Of a DNA stretch of 9,830 nucleotides, positions 1 through 7,892 are shown piece by piece. The translations under genes and the position numbers were made by a program. The notes under the pieces are model-generated. The model saw only the letters and a program-made list of their open reading frames with translations. It was not told where the DNA came from and made no database searches. Location of the stretch: assembly GCA_007134625.1 (NCBI GenBank), contig SLKL01000099.1:1-9830 (forward strand), read 5' to 3'. This stretch comes from Saprospiraceae bacterium (GTDB taxonomy: Bacteria; Bacteroidota; Bacteroidia; Chitinophagales; Saprospiraceae). Position 1 is the stretch's first letter. Every line of letters begins with the position of its first letter.

Positions 1-561
1 ATCGTTTCTGATGAAGCAGGCTGCACCGATGAAATATCAACGGAATTAGTGGCGCCCGATTCGCTTAGTCTCAATGTTGTAGTTACAAATGAAAGTAGTA
101 GTGGTGCTTTTGATGGAGAAGCTCAGATATCTGTAAGTGGTGGAACAGCTACTTATACTTATATTCTCGGTGAAAACAACCCAACAAACAACCCAATATT
201 TACAGGGCTTACCGCGGGGGGCTACTGTATAATTGTTATAGATGCCAACGAATGTGAAGCTGAAATTTGCTTCACTGTAGATGTAATGACTTCAGTTATT
301 GATTTAGACAAAAAAACTATAAAAAACTTGTATCCCAATCCTGCAAGTGACCATATCACATTAGAAATAGAGAATGAACTTCAGGCTGGATCATACTTAG
401 AGATTCTCGGTATTGATGGTAGATTAATAAGAACTGAATCAATAAACAGCAATCAAAATCAAATCAAAATCTCGCTTGAAGGTTTTATTGATGGAGTGTA
501 TTACCTCAGACTTGTTGAGGGTTCAGGCATCCAATATTTACCCTTTTCAATTATTCGATAA
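1..561 (+). CDS. SprB-repeat surface protein with T9SS type A sorting domain, C-terminal part (5' end outside window)
   Basis: The reading frame is open from base 1, so only the last 186 residues are present. The first 16 codons finish one repeat (a DEAGCTDE stretch like the closing DxNGC motif of SprB repeats). A complete SprB-like repeat follows at about residues 24-92, with a SVSGGTATYTY core, a GLTAGGYC turn and a DANECE end. The final ~80 residues form a type A (Por_Secre_tail) sorting domain: it opens with KNLYPNPASD, has the middle block LEILGIDGRLI, and ends in the GVYYLRLVEG strand. Family knowledge: such domains direct export through T9SS, are cleaved, and the protein is attached to the cell surface or released. 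The role is probably adhesion or matrix; no catalytic domain is visible in this fragment. It is followed 81 bp later by another SprB-repeat gene in the same direction. A GTG at base 49 is not a credible start, because the repeat fold continues upstream. Confidence 0.9.
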   Translation: MVSDEAGCTDEISTELVAPDSLSLNVVVTNESSSGAFDGEAQISVSGGTATYTYILGENNPTNNPIFTGLTAGGYCIIVIDANECEAEICFTVDVMTSVIDLDKKTIKNLYPNPASDHITLEIENELQAGSYLEILGIDGRLIRTESINSNQNQIKISLEGFIDGVYYLRLVEGSGIQYLPFSIIR

Positions 562-565
562 ACAT

Positions 566-583
566 AAAAACCCTTTGGTTTTT
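566..583 (+). terminator. Candidate hairpin terminator after the type A SprB gene
   Basis: Four bases after the TAA stop, a 7-bp A/T-rich stem (AAAAACC with GGTTTTT) encloses a CTTT loop. The U-run is part of the stem's 3' arm, and a further TTTT follows at 586-589. Only two pairs are G-C, so it is weak; read-through into the next gene is possible. Confidence 0.45.
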
Positions 584-586
584 CAT

Positions 587-619
587 TTTGCTATAATAAA
601 TCCTGATATTTTGCATTTG
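587..619 (+). promoter_or_regulatory. Candidate Bacteroidota-type promoter for the large SprB/cohesin protein
   Basis: TTTG at 587-590 lies 21 bases before TGCATTTG at 612-619. This matches the Bacteroidota sigma-ABfr pattern TTTG-N(19-21)-TAnnTTTG with one mismatch (TG for TA). Initiation would fall about 15-20 bases before the ATG at 643. A TATAAT string at 592-597 is also present, but it is not the usual element in this phylum. Pattern match only. Confidence 0.4.
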
Positions 620-642
620 ATGCATGGAAAAAGAAAATAGAA

Positions 643-3600
643 ATGATAAAAATATTAATCACTAAACTCACCCTGGCAGCAGCGATTCTTTCATTATCGC
701 TCTCACTTAATGCCCAAAGCCCATCACACATATTAATTGAGGAAACAGACTCTCCTCCATCAGCACTCAGGAGTTGTGACAATGATGCAGGTACCATAAG
801 TCTTGGTACATTTGAAGGTCAAAGTAATGACATTAATCTGGATACCATGTATCTGTGTTTTGGCGACAGGGTTTTCATTGATCATAATGGCGATTTCTCT
901 TTAGAGGGTGACCCGGATCCAAGTACGCCCGGAGGAATTGGTTATGCATGGTATTCTTGTCCACCTTCAGTAAGCGGTACTGAAGTCGAAGATATTACCA
1001 CAGACCCATGTGTTTTAAATACACCTCCTCCCCCATTTAATGATTTGTGGGTTTATATTGACAATCCAAATGGAGATGCACTTTTTCAAAACGGCTTTAA
1101 TATTGATCCACAAACCACACTTCAGGATTTTTTTAATGGTGGCGATCCTGTCCATATCTTTTTTGCACCCATTACTTTTGACAGACTTGAGCCGGGAAAT
1201 GTACCTGTATTCGAAGAGGCAGGAGGGGAAGGATGTGTAAATGTCAGAACTGATCAGGTATTTAGTATAGTTTACCTCAATGCTATTGAAATAAGTAATT
1301 TTATTGATGATGGCAGCACTGAGGATATAGAGGGTAGTTTTATAATTGAAGGAGGACTACCGGAGTTTGATGGCAGTACCTATGAGGTAAGTATGGTTTT
1401 AAGTGGTGGTGCGACTGAAGCCCTAATTCATTCTACTGAGGTTAGTTCAGGAGAAATTCTCGAATTTACAGCTCCCGAACCCGGGACGTATCTGATTACC
1501 ATATCCGATGGCAAAAGTTGTACTTTTCAGGTAGAAGTCTGTGTCGGAGGCTGTCTTGAAGTAGTGCTCGAAAGTAGAGATGTATTACCTGATGAAGAAT
1601 TTTGCATTGAAATATCGGCAATCAATTTTATGGAAATGCTTGGTTTTCAGGGGGCAATCACCTGGAATCCCAATATCATTGAATTAACATCATTTACTAA
1701 TCTGGAGCTTCCCGATCAATTTATAGCCAATCAAGGCCCGGCAGGGAGTGGCTGGATAACTTTTCTATGGTTTGATGAACTTGATGGTGCCACAGGTGGT
1801 GTCAGCATACCCGACAGCACTGCATTATTTGAGTTGTGCTTCAGAGCCATAGGAGATCCTGGTACCTCCTCAATTGTTGATCTTGGTGACAGGATAACAG
1901 TTAACCTATTTGCCTTTGATATTTTTGAAAATACTCTTGATATCTTAATCAGACAAGGAATAGTCAATATCCTTTTCCCGGATGAATTGGGATTTACAGT
2001 AAATAAGTGTGGCACAGAAGAAGGTACCGACAATGGTACAATCACCGTAACCGGATTCGGTGGTACTCCTCCCTATGAAGTTAATCTAACAAGAACTGAT
2101 GACCCTGGCTTTTTCGAAACAGGTAATATTAGTCAAATAGGGGGTATGTTCAACTTCGATGGTCTTACACCTGCTATTGATCCGGTTTTTTACGAGATAG
2201 AGATTGTTGATTCAGAAGGCAATGCATTTAGTAGCCTAATTTCTCTTGATAACGCAGGTGCCCCCGAAATTACACTCACACCGGAATCACCCACCTGTGG
2301 AAATGCTGCAAACGGAAGAATTACCGCTGAAATAAGTGGGGAAGGTCCATTTCAAATAGAATGGTCAAACAATACCTTTGGAGATTCCATTTTGACCAAT
2401 ATCGGGACAGGACTTTATACTATATCAGTAACAGATGCCAATGGATGTACAGCTGAAGAAAGCGTAGAAGTAACTTTTGACGAAATCGAAGTCAATGCTA
2501 TTATTACTGATGCATCTTGTGTAGGAATTCCAGATGGATCCATTACTGTAATTGCAAGCGGAGGAGAACCCATAGATGGAAATGAATACCGCTACCGGTG
2601 GGAAGGCAGAGCCCCACAAACTGCTACCTCCACTACCCTATCAAATATTGGCCCCGGATCATATAACCTGACAGTAACGGATGCCAATGGTTGTTCGGTA
2701 GTCAGGTCCTTTGATGTGGATTTTGAAATTGGTATAAACATTGATGATATACAAATCACCCACGAGTCATGTGTTGGAGCTGAAGATGGTAGTATAAGTA
2801 TCGAAGTGAGTATTGATGGCTCAGGTGCGGGGTCTGAGGTCTTTGTAATTTCATGGAGGAATGAAATGGATGAACTTCTCCAGTCTTTTGGAGGGCAAAC
2901 CAACAGTACAGTCGAAAACCTTTCGGCGGGCCTCTACAATGCAACTATTTTGGAAGTCAATAGTGCCTGTCAGTTAATTCAGGAGTTCGAGATTGAAGGT
3001 CCTGAGCCAATCGTAATTGATTTGGTACAAATAGTCAATCAGGAGTGTGATGCCCCGGGCACCGGAGAAATAGAAATAGCAGTATCCGGCGGGGAAGCTA
3101 CTGATGTAAGTGATTATCAAATTGATTGGACCGGAGGACTGAGCGGGACACTTATTACAGGTCTCGATCAGGGAGATTATACCGTAACTGTCACCGATTT
3201 GAATGGATGTGAAGAAATAGCAACTTTTACAGTAGGAACTGCTGATGGTCCAACTATAGATTCGTTCACCACTGAAAATCCGTCCTGCTCCGGACTCCCG
3301 GACGGAACCATAACTGTTAATTTTACTCCGGGCTCAGGAAGTGTTACCGATATAGACTGGCAAGATGTTGATGGAAACACCTACAGTGGTGCAACCATAA
3401 GTGATTTGGCGGCGGGCACCTACTCTGTAACCATCACAAGTGATGATGGTTGCACTGCTGAAGCATCAGTGGAATTAGAAATAGGAGGAGTGCTTGAAGT
3501 AGAGGATATTATTTTAGATTTGCCCTCCTGCCCGGGGGATAGTGATGGAAGAATTTCCATTGTTATCGCCGGTGATATCCCCGATTTAAATTATGAATGG

Positions 3601-5217
3601 TCAGTAGATGGAGGTGGTCCCAATTCAGCGGTATTAACAGATATCCCTGCCGGAACCTATTCTGTTACAGTTAGTCAGGAAAGTGAAAACTGTGATCCTG
3701 TTGAGATCAATGATATCATTCTTGAAGACCCTGAGCCGCTTTCTGCTACCTTTGAAGATGTAGTAGCTACTTCTTGTCACAACAGTTGCGACGGTAGGGC
3801 TGAAATTTCAGTGAGCGGAGGGTCCGGTCCCGGCACATACACTTATCTGTGGGATAATGGATTAGTGGGACCTTTTAACCCCCAACTATGCGGGGGATTG
3901 AATCCTGTAATTGTTAGCAGTGGCAACTGTATAGATACTTTTTTCGCAGATATACCCTCACCTGATGAGGTAGAAATTATTCTAATCGACTTTAACGAAC
4001 CTAGCTGCTTTGGAGATCTAGATGGTCGCATCGAAATAGATGTAAGCGGTGGCACAGGTCCAAACTATGTTCTTACCTGGGACGATGGTACAATAGGTCC
4101 GGTAATTCAAGATATCGGCGGAGGAACCTACGCTATTGAAGTTATTGACACCAACAATTGTCGGGATACATTTGATATAGAACTAACAGAACCTGAAATA
4201 CTCCTGGCATCAATAAACGAGGAGCTATCCACCTCTGTAAGTTGTGCCGGACGGGAAGATGGACGTATAATCATCAACACTACAGGAGGTACGGGAGAAT
4301 ACTCATTCGATTGGACACCGGATGTAAGTAATACTTTTTCTGCAGAAAATCTGGCAGCAGGTGATTACTCAATCATAATAACGGATGAAAATGGGTGTAC
4401 AGATGAGGTCAGTTATACTGTCGAAGATGCTAACCCCATATTATTCACATACGCTGATCCCAATTTACTGAACTGTTTTGGTGATGAATTTTCATTTGAA
4501 ATTCTGACCGCTGAGGGTGGTTCAGGAGGTCCTTATTCATATACTATAAACTTTGGAGCATTGATTCCAATAGATGAGCCAATTAATCTGCCGGCAGGTA
4601 ATTACACAGTTAATGTTTTTGATCCCGAAGGTTGCTCTGCATCAGATACATTTCAGGTTACTCAGCCGGAACCAATTGAAGTTATTCTGCCGGAGCAAAT
4701 TGATATTCAATTGGGCGATAGTATTCGACTGGTGCCGGAAATTATTGACCCTGTACCCACCGTAAGCTATGAGTGGACGACCACTAACGATATTTTGGAG
4801 TGCTATGATTGTCCCGATCCAATAGCCAGCCCTATTGAAGACGAATTAGTTACCCTGACCATTACCAATGCCGATGGGTGTGAGGCTTCTGCTTCAACCT
4901 TTTTCAATCTTGAGGCCTTCAGAAATATTTATATTCCCAATGCTTTTTCACCTAATGACGATGGCATAAACGATGTCTTCAGAGTTTACAGTGGTATTGG
5001 AGTAAGGGCTATCCGATCCTTCAGAGTTTTTGACCGTTGGGGTAATAAAGTATTTGAGCTTTATGATCTCACCCCTTCTTCTGAAGGGACACCCGGTTGG
5101 GATGGAACGATAGACGGAGAGTTGGCAGCACCGGGTTCATATGTTTATACCGTTGAGGTAGAGTTTACCGACAACCTGATAGAATATTACCGCGGCGAAA
5201 TCTTTCTGGCACGTTAA
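643..5217 (+). CDS. Giant secreted adhesin-like protein: cohesin-like domain, SprB repeat array, T9SS type B sorting domain
   Basis: The 1524-residue protein starts at an ATG followed by a clear signal peptide: a Lys-containing n-region, a Leu/Ala-rich core, and cleavage after NAQ near residue 25. Residues ~26-303 are an N-terminal region I cannot assign to a family; it holds several Cys and a TPPPPF run at 127-132. Residues ~304-443 resemble the Bacteroidota cohesin-like domain (FQGAITWNPNIIELTSF, WITFLWFDE, ALFELCFRAIG). Residues ~447-1350 contain eleven SprB-like repeats, most opening with SCxGxxDGxI and closing with AGxYxVTVTDxNGC. Residues ~1351-1425 look like an Ig/PKD spacer. Residues ~1428-1524 are a type B (gliding-motility-type) sorting domain: IPNAFSPNDDGINDVF, FDRWGNKVFE, GSYVYTVEV. 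Family knowledge places it on the cell surface after T9SS export. Adhesion, gliding or matrix building is inference. It is strongly acidic and shows no enzyme motif. No PorP/SprF-like partner gene adjoins it. Confidence 0.92.
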   Translation: MIKILITKLTLAAAILSLSLSLNAQSPSHILIEETDSPPSALRSCDNDAGTISLGTFEGQSNDINLDTMYLCFGDRVFIDHNGDFSLEGDPDPSTPGGIGYAWYSCPPSVSGTEVEDITTDPCVLNTPPPPFNDLWVYIDNPNGDALFQNGFNIDPQTTLQDFFNGGDPVHIFFAPITFDRLEPGNVPVFEEAGGEGCVNVRTDQVFSIVYLNAIEISNFIDDGSTEDIEGSFIIEGGLPEFDGSTYEVSMVLSGGATEALIHSTEVSSGEILEFTAPEPGTYLITISDGKSCTFQVEVCVGGCLEVVLESRDVLPDEEFCIEISAINFMEMLGFQGAITWNPNIIELTSFTNLELPDQFIANQGPAGSGWITFLWFDELDGATGGVSIPDSTALFELCFRAIGDPGTSSIVDLGDRITVNLFAFDIFENTLDILIRQGIVNILFPDELGFTVNKCGTEEGTDNGTITVTGFGGTPPYEVNLTRTDDPGFFETGNISQIGGMFNFDGLTPAIDPVFYEIEIVDSEGNAFSSLISLDNAGAPEITLTPESPTCGNAANGRITAEISGEGPFQIEWSNNTFGDSILTNIGTGLYTISVTDANGCTAEESVEVTFDEIEVNAIITDASCVGIPDGSITVIASGGEPIDGNEYRYRWEGRAPQTATSTTLSNIGPGSYNLTVTDANGCSVVRSFDVDFEIGINIDDIQITHESCVGAEDGSISIEVSIDGSGAGSEVFVISWRNEMDELLQSFGGQTNSTVENLSAGLYNATILEVNSACQLIQEFEIEGPEPIVIDLVQIVNQECDAPGTGEIEIAVSGGEATDVSDYQIDWTGGLSGTLITGLDQGDYTVTVTDLNGCEEIATFTVGTADGPTIDSFTTENPSCSGLPDGTITVNFTPGSGSVTDIDWQDVDGNTYSGATISDLAAGTYSVTITSDDGCTAEASVELEIGGVLEVEDIILDLPSCPGDSDGRISIVIAGDIPDLNYEWSVDGGGPNSAVLTDIPAGTYSVTVSQESENCDPVEINDIILEDPEPLSATFEDVVATSCHNSCDGRAEISVSGGSGPGTYTYLWDNGLVGPFNPQLCGGLNPVIVSSGNCIDTFFADIPSPDEVEIILIDFNEPSCFGDLDGRIEIDVSGGTGPNYVLTWDDGTIGPVIQDIGGGTYAIEVIDTNNCRDTFDIELTEPEILLASINEELSTSVSCAGREDGRIIINTTGGTGEYSFDWTPDVSNTFSAENLAAGDYSIIITDENGCTDEVSYTVEDANPILFTYADPNLLNCFGDEFSFEILTAEGGSGGPYSYTINFGALIPIDEPINLPAGNYTVNVFDPEGCSASDTFQVTQPEPIEVILPEQIDIQLGDSIRLVPEIIDPVPTVSYEWTTTNDILECYDCPDPIASPIEDELVTLTITNADGCEASASTFFNLEAFRNIYIPNAFSPNDDGINDVFRVYSGIGVRAIRSFRVFDRWGNKVFELYDLTPSSEGTPGWDGTIDGELAAPGSYVYTVEVEFTDNLIEYYRGEIFLAR
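2000..4680 (+). repeat. Array of eleven SprB-like protein repeats (about 240 bp per unit)
   Basis: The opening cysteine of successive units falls at residues 456, 552, 626, 710, 802, 882, 963, 1045, 1122, 1201 and 1278 of the large protein, giving spacings of 74-96 residues. The repeat is visible mainly at protein level; nucleotide identity is low, so the array is old rather than recently amplified. The closest short DNA match I saw is 2426-2449 against 2671-2694 (21 of 24 bases), encoding the VTDANGC end of units 2 and 3. Unit 1 lacks the closing Cys. Unit 8 has an aberrant closing half (LCGGLNPVIV in place of AGTYxVTV). Confidence 0.85.
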
Positions 5218-5234
5218 ATGAAAAGGAATGCTTA

Positions 5235-5256
5235 AAGATTCAGTACGCTGAATTTT
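5235..5256 (+). terminator. Hairpin terminator after the large SprB gene
   Basis: Starting 18 bases past the stop codon, a 9-bp stem (5235-5243 with 5248-5256, one G-T pair) closes on a TACG tetraloop, a UNCG-like loop. The 3' arm ends in TTTT. The T-run is short, but position and stem quality fit a Rho-independent terminator. Confidence 0.55.
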
Positions 5257-5293
5257 GAATAAAAAAAGTGCGTTGATTAAATTAAGGAGCGTT

Positions 5294-5321
5294 TCCGGCA
5301 GTGGACCACTATTCAGCCGGA
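5294..5321 (+). other. Inverted repeat in the leader of the PLP-enzyme gene
   Basis: A perfect 6-bp arm pair, TCCGGC (5294-5299) and GCCGGA (5316-5321), encloses a smaller palindrome, AGTGG-A-CCACT (5300-5310). It lies 52 bp before the downstream ATG and has no T-run, so it is not a simple terminator. It could be an operator or an RNA leader structure, or chance. I do not recognise a known riboswitch class. No convincing TAnnTTTG promoter is visible between 5258 and 5373. Confidence 0.3.
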
Positions 5322-5373
5322 TAAGATTACGATTGGCCTTAAGTTTACGCTTTAAAAATAAAAAATACTCGTT

Positions 5374-6675
5374 ATGGCAAAAAAGATCAAAGACCACAAA
5401 CTCCAACCTGAAAGCTTAATGATGTCCCATGGATACAGACCTGAATGGTCTGAAGGGGCAATTAAGTGTCCTATTTTCCTGACTTCTACTTTTGTGTTTA
5501 AAACAGCGGAGGAGGGAAAAGCATTCTTTGAACTGGCATACGGAAAAAGAGAAAAGGCGCCTAATGAGGAGCTTGGTTTAATTTATAGCAGAATCAATAA
5601 TCCGGACCTGGAAATACTGGAAGACAGATTGTGTCTGTGGGATGAAGCTGATGCTTGTGCAGTTTTTGAAAGTGGGATGTCTGCCATCACTACTGTTTTG
5701 TTGGAGTTCCTTTCTCCCGGTGACGTAGTGGCTTACAGCACACCAGTTTATGGTGGTACAGATCATTTTTTAAATCACTTTTTGCCAAAATACGGTATCA
5801 AAGCTATCCCTTTCAGACCGGGTGATGAAAAAGAATTACTCCAGCAAAAATTGAGTGCGGGTGATCTGGGGAAAAAACTGAAAATGATTTTTATTGAGTC
5901 CCCTGCTAACCCAACCAACACCATTATTGATATCAGTGCGTGTAAGAGAATAGCAGATATTTTCAGTGATGATGAGAAAAAAGTACTGCTCACCGTAGAT
6001 AATACCTATATGGGTCCCCTGTGGTCACATCCGCTAAAGCTCGGTGCTGATCTCGTGGTCTATTCCGCAACTAAATATATAGGCGGACACAGTGATATTA
6101 TTGCCGGAGCGGTTTTGGGTAATGAGGAGGTTATGACAAGGGTAAAAACCTTGAGAACTTTCCTCGGCAATATGGCAGGTCCCTATACAGGATGGTTGCT
6201 GATGAGGAGCCTTGAAACGCTAAAAATCAGAATGGAACAGCAACAGACTAATGCAGTAGAGGTGGCAAATTACCTCAATGAACATCCAATGGTGAAAAAC
6301 GTGAGGTATCCCGGTCTGATTAAAGAAGGAACTGAAGCCCACGATGTTTTTAAAAAGCAGTACAGTGGCACAGGAGCGATGGTATCTTTTGAAATTCACG
6401 GTGGTGAACAGGAAGCTTTTGAGTTTTTGAACAGCTTAAACCTGATTCAGTTAGCCGTAAGTCTGGGAAGCACTGAGAGTCTTGCGCAACATCCAAAAAC
6501 CATGACCCATGCGGGACTTGATCCTGATCATCAGGATGAGTTTGGCATCTCAGATGCCTTGATTCGTCTCTCTATTGGTGTCGAAAATTACAAGGACCTG
6601 ATCTGGGATATTGAGCAGGCTTTTAAGTCGGTTGAAGAATCATTGAAATCAAACGGTAGAAATATTACCGCATAA
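5374..6675 (+). CDS. PLP-dependent Cys/Met metabolism enzyme (cystathionine gamma-synthase / methionine gamma-lyase family)
   Basis: The 433-residue protein is a cytoplasmic fold-type I PLP enzyme of the trans-sulfuration family, which handles cystathionine, homocysteine or methionine by gamma- or beta-elimination or replacement. Visible active-site elements: YSRINNP with Tyr71 and Arg73 (phosphate contacts from the partner subunit), SGMSAI at 100-105, PVYGGT with Tyr126 stacking on the cofactor, ESPANPT at 175-181, Asp209 in VDNT, the Schiff-base Lys234 in SATKYIGGHSD, Ser363 in SLGSTESLAQHP, and the substrate-carboxylate Arg398 in IRLSIG. It is longer than the usual 380-400 residues, because of an N-terminal extension and an insert near residues 54-68. 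This resembles the longer proteins often named cystathionine gamma-synthase family or methionine gamma-lyase. Gly128 occupies the position of the catalytic Cys of classical methionine gamma-lyase, so I do not assign a substrate. It appears to be a single-gene unit, and its 3' end overlaps the convergent gene by 11 bp. Confidence 0.93.
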   Translation: MAKKIKDHKLQPESLMMSHGYRPEWSEGAIKCPIFLTSTFVFKTAEEGKAFFELAYGKREKAPNEELGLIYSRINNPDLEILEDRLCLWDEADACAVFESGMSAITTVLLEFLSPGDVVAYSTPVYGGTDHFLNHFLPKYGIKAIPFRPGDEKELLQQKLSAGDLGKKLKMIFIESPANPTNTIIDISACKRIADIFSDDEKKVLLTVDNTYMGPLWSHPLKLGADLVVYSATKYIGGHSDIIAGAVLGNEEVMTRVKTLRTFLGNMAGPYTGWLLMRSLETLKIRMEQQQTNAVEVANYLNEHPMVKNVRYPGLIKEGTEAHDVFKKQYSGTGAMVSFEIHGGEQEAFEFLNSLNLIQLAVSLGSTESLAQHPKTMTHAGLDPDHQDEFGISDALIRLSIGVENYKDLIWDIEQAFKSVEESLKSNGRNITA

Positions 6676-7888
6676 CCATGACCTGACCGGTTTTCTGATA
6701 GATTTCACCGCCACATCGATACTCGACTCTGTAGAGATAAACTCCGGGATTAACTGGCTCTCCTCTGAAGTTTCCATCCCAGGAATCAGAAAGTGAGGCA
6801 GTTCTGAACATGGTACTGCCTGAGCGATCAAATATCTCAAAAGACAGTAATTCTTCAACAATAAATTCATTGGAAATAAAAAAACGGTCATTCAATCCAT
6901 CTGAATTGGGAGTAAAGGCTGTGGGCAGTGCCAGGTCTTCACAGGTTACCTCCTCGGGATCGACAACGACTATTCTTATGGAGTCTGTAGTGGTGCAGTT
7001 GTTTTCAGAAAACTCCAGAAAAAAGGTGGTCGTCTCCAAAGGCATTAAGCGGGTATTTCCTTCAAATGGATCATCTACACCCATTTGCGGGCTCCAGGAA
7101 TAGGACTCTGTACAATCGTCTGTTACGCGCACGTTGACTATGGCATCAATTAAAATAACAGTATCTCTTGTCAGAATTTGATTCGTGCTCCTCCTCAGAT
7201 TAAATTTTTCCTGACTGTTTAATATTCTGTCGTAAATTCTGAACTCATCAATTGCACCACTCATTGAATTAATGAAACCTGGAACGCATGGATTACCACC
7301 AATGACGATGGGCGCATTATTAGCAAATTCAATCAAGCCACCTGAGTTAACCTCCGATACTCTTTCGCCATCAATAAAAAAGGTGTGACGACCTCCTGAC
7401 CTCTCAAATAGCACATGCGTCCAGCATCTGCTTTCCGGCAAATCCGCAGTCATTACAACACGCCTTCCCAGGTCCCGGCTGACCTCCAATTCCAACCGAT
7501 GATTGTCAGCCCTGTAGATCAAATTCATGCCTATAAGTGAATTGCACTCTTCAATATGGGACAATACAACGTAATCACCCGAATTTCTTTCAGGCTGAAA
7601 ATAAAAGGATATGGTAAATGTCAGCAGATCAAATGCATTGGAATCCAATATGCTGATGTTCTCACCGGAGCCATCAAAATAAAATGAGGAGCCAAAAACT
7701 CCACAAAGACATTCCGGTTCACCGGTAATTTCACCGTCGGGACTGTTTTCCCCAGAGTTTGCTGCGGTACAATCATCGAAACTCAGCCCGACAATAGGAG
7801 CCTGTGCATAGGAATAACCACAGAAAAAGAGGAATAGCAATAGGACTGAAAAAAAAGACCTGAAGTTTTTCATAAAAGGTTTTATCAT
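6665..7888 (-). CDS. Secreted LamG-domain (concanavalin A-like) protein with T9SS type B sorting domain
   Basis: About 407 residues. A signal peptide has basic residues at 3, 7 and 10, a Leu/Phe-rich core, and cleavage near SYA|QAP at residue 28. Residues ~33-220 form a laminin G / LamG-like jelly roll: LSFDD, FYFDGSGENISI, CWTHVLFERSGGRHTFFIDG, and the hallmark GAIDEFRIYDRIL near 211-224. Residues ~235-312 look like an Ig/PKD spacer (YSWSPQMG, TTTFFLEF). Residues ~320-407 are a type B sorting domain (LPTAFTPNSDGLNDRFF, FDRSGSTMFR, GVYLYRVEYRCGG). LamG domains often bind glycans, sometimes with calcium, so a surface lectin-like role is inferred. I chose the ATG at 7888 because it lies 4 bases after the YbaB stop; the ATG at 7873 gives a shorter, equally good signal peptide. 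A TTG at 7900 overlapping the upstream gene is less likely. It is the last gene of a probable three-gene operon. Confidence 0.87.
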   Translation of the reverse strand: MIKPFMKNFRSFFSVLLLFLFFCGYSYAQAPIVGLSFDDCTAANSGENSPDGEITGEPECLCGVFGSSFYFDGSGENISILDSNAFDLLTFTISFYFQPERNSGDYVVLSHIEECNSLIGMNLIYRADNHRLELEVSRDLGRRVVMTADLPESRCWTHVLFERSGGRHTFFIDGERVSEVNSGGLIEFANNAPIVIGGNPCVPGFINSMSGAIDEFRIYDRILNSQEKFNLRRSTNQILTRDTVILIDAIVNVRVTDDCTESYSWSPQMGVDDPFEGNTRLMPLETTTFFLEFSENNCTTTDSIRIVVVDPEEVTCEDLALPTAFTPNSDGLNDRFFISNEFIVEELLSFEIFDRSGSTMFRTASLSDSWDGNFRGEPVNPGVYLYRVEYRCGGEIYQKTGQVMVMR

Positions 7889-7892
7889 TAAA

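Noticed and set aside
49..561. A GTG at 49 as the start of an independent 170-residue gene
   Set aside because: The same frame is open to base 1 and encodes the end of a preceding SprB-like repeat, so this is an internal Val codon of a longer gene.
1731..2045. Antisense open frame of about 104 codons inside the large gene; similar ones at 2592-2903, 3843-4055 and 5775-5993
   Set aside because: All lie opposite strongly supported coding sequence, have no recognisable domain, and show composition typical of shadow frames.
3879..3896. G/C-only 5-bp inverted repeat (CCCCC, 8-base loop, GGGGG) inside repeat unit 8
   Set aside because: It is inside coding sequence, with no T-run; explained by Pro and Gly codons.
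2000..4680. CRISPR or tandem DNA repeat array
   Set aside because: The periodicity is about 240 bp and holds at protein level only; there are no short identical direct repeats with unique spacers.
5218..5235. ATG immediately after the large gene's stop codon
   Set aside because: It encodes only five codons before TAA, and nothing suggests a leader peptide.
5258..5373. SAM riboswitch upstream of the PLP-enzyme gene
   Set aside because: I could not find the conserved core of SAM-I or SAM-II. The inverted repeat alone is not enough to name a class.
6810..7103. Plus-strand open frame of 97 codons opposite the LamG gene
   Set aside because: It is the mirror of the sorting-domain coding region; there is no family resemblance and no promoter.
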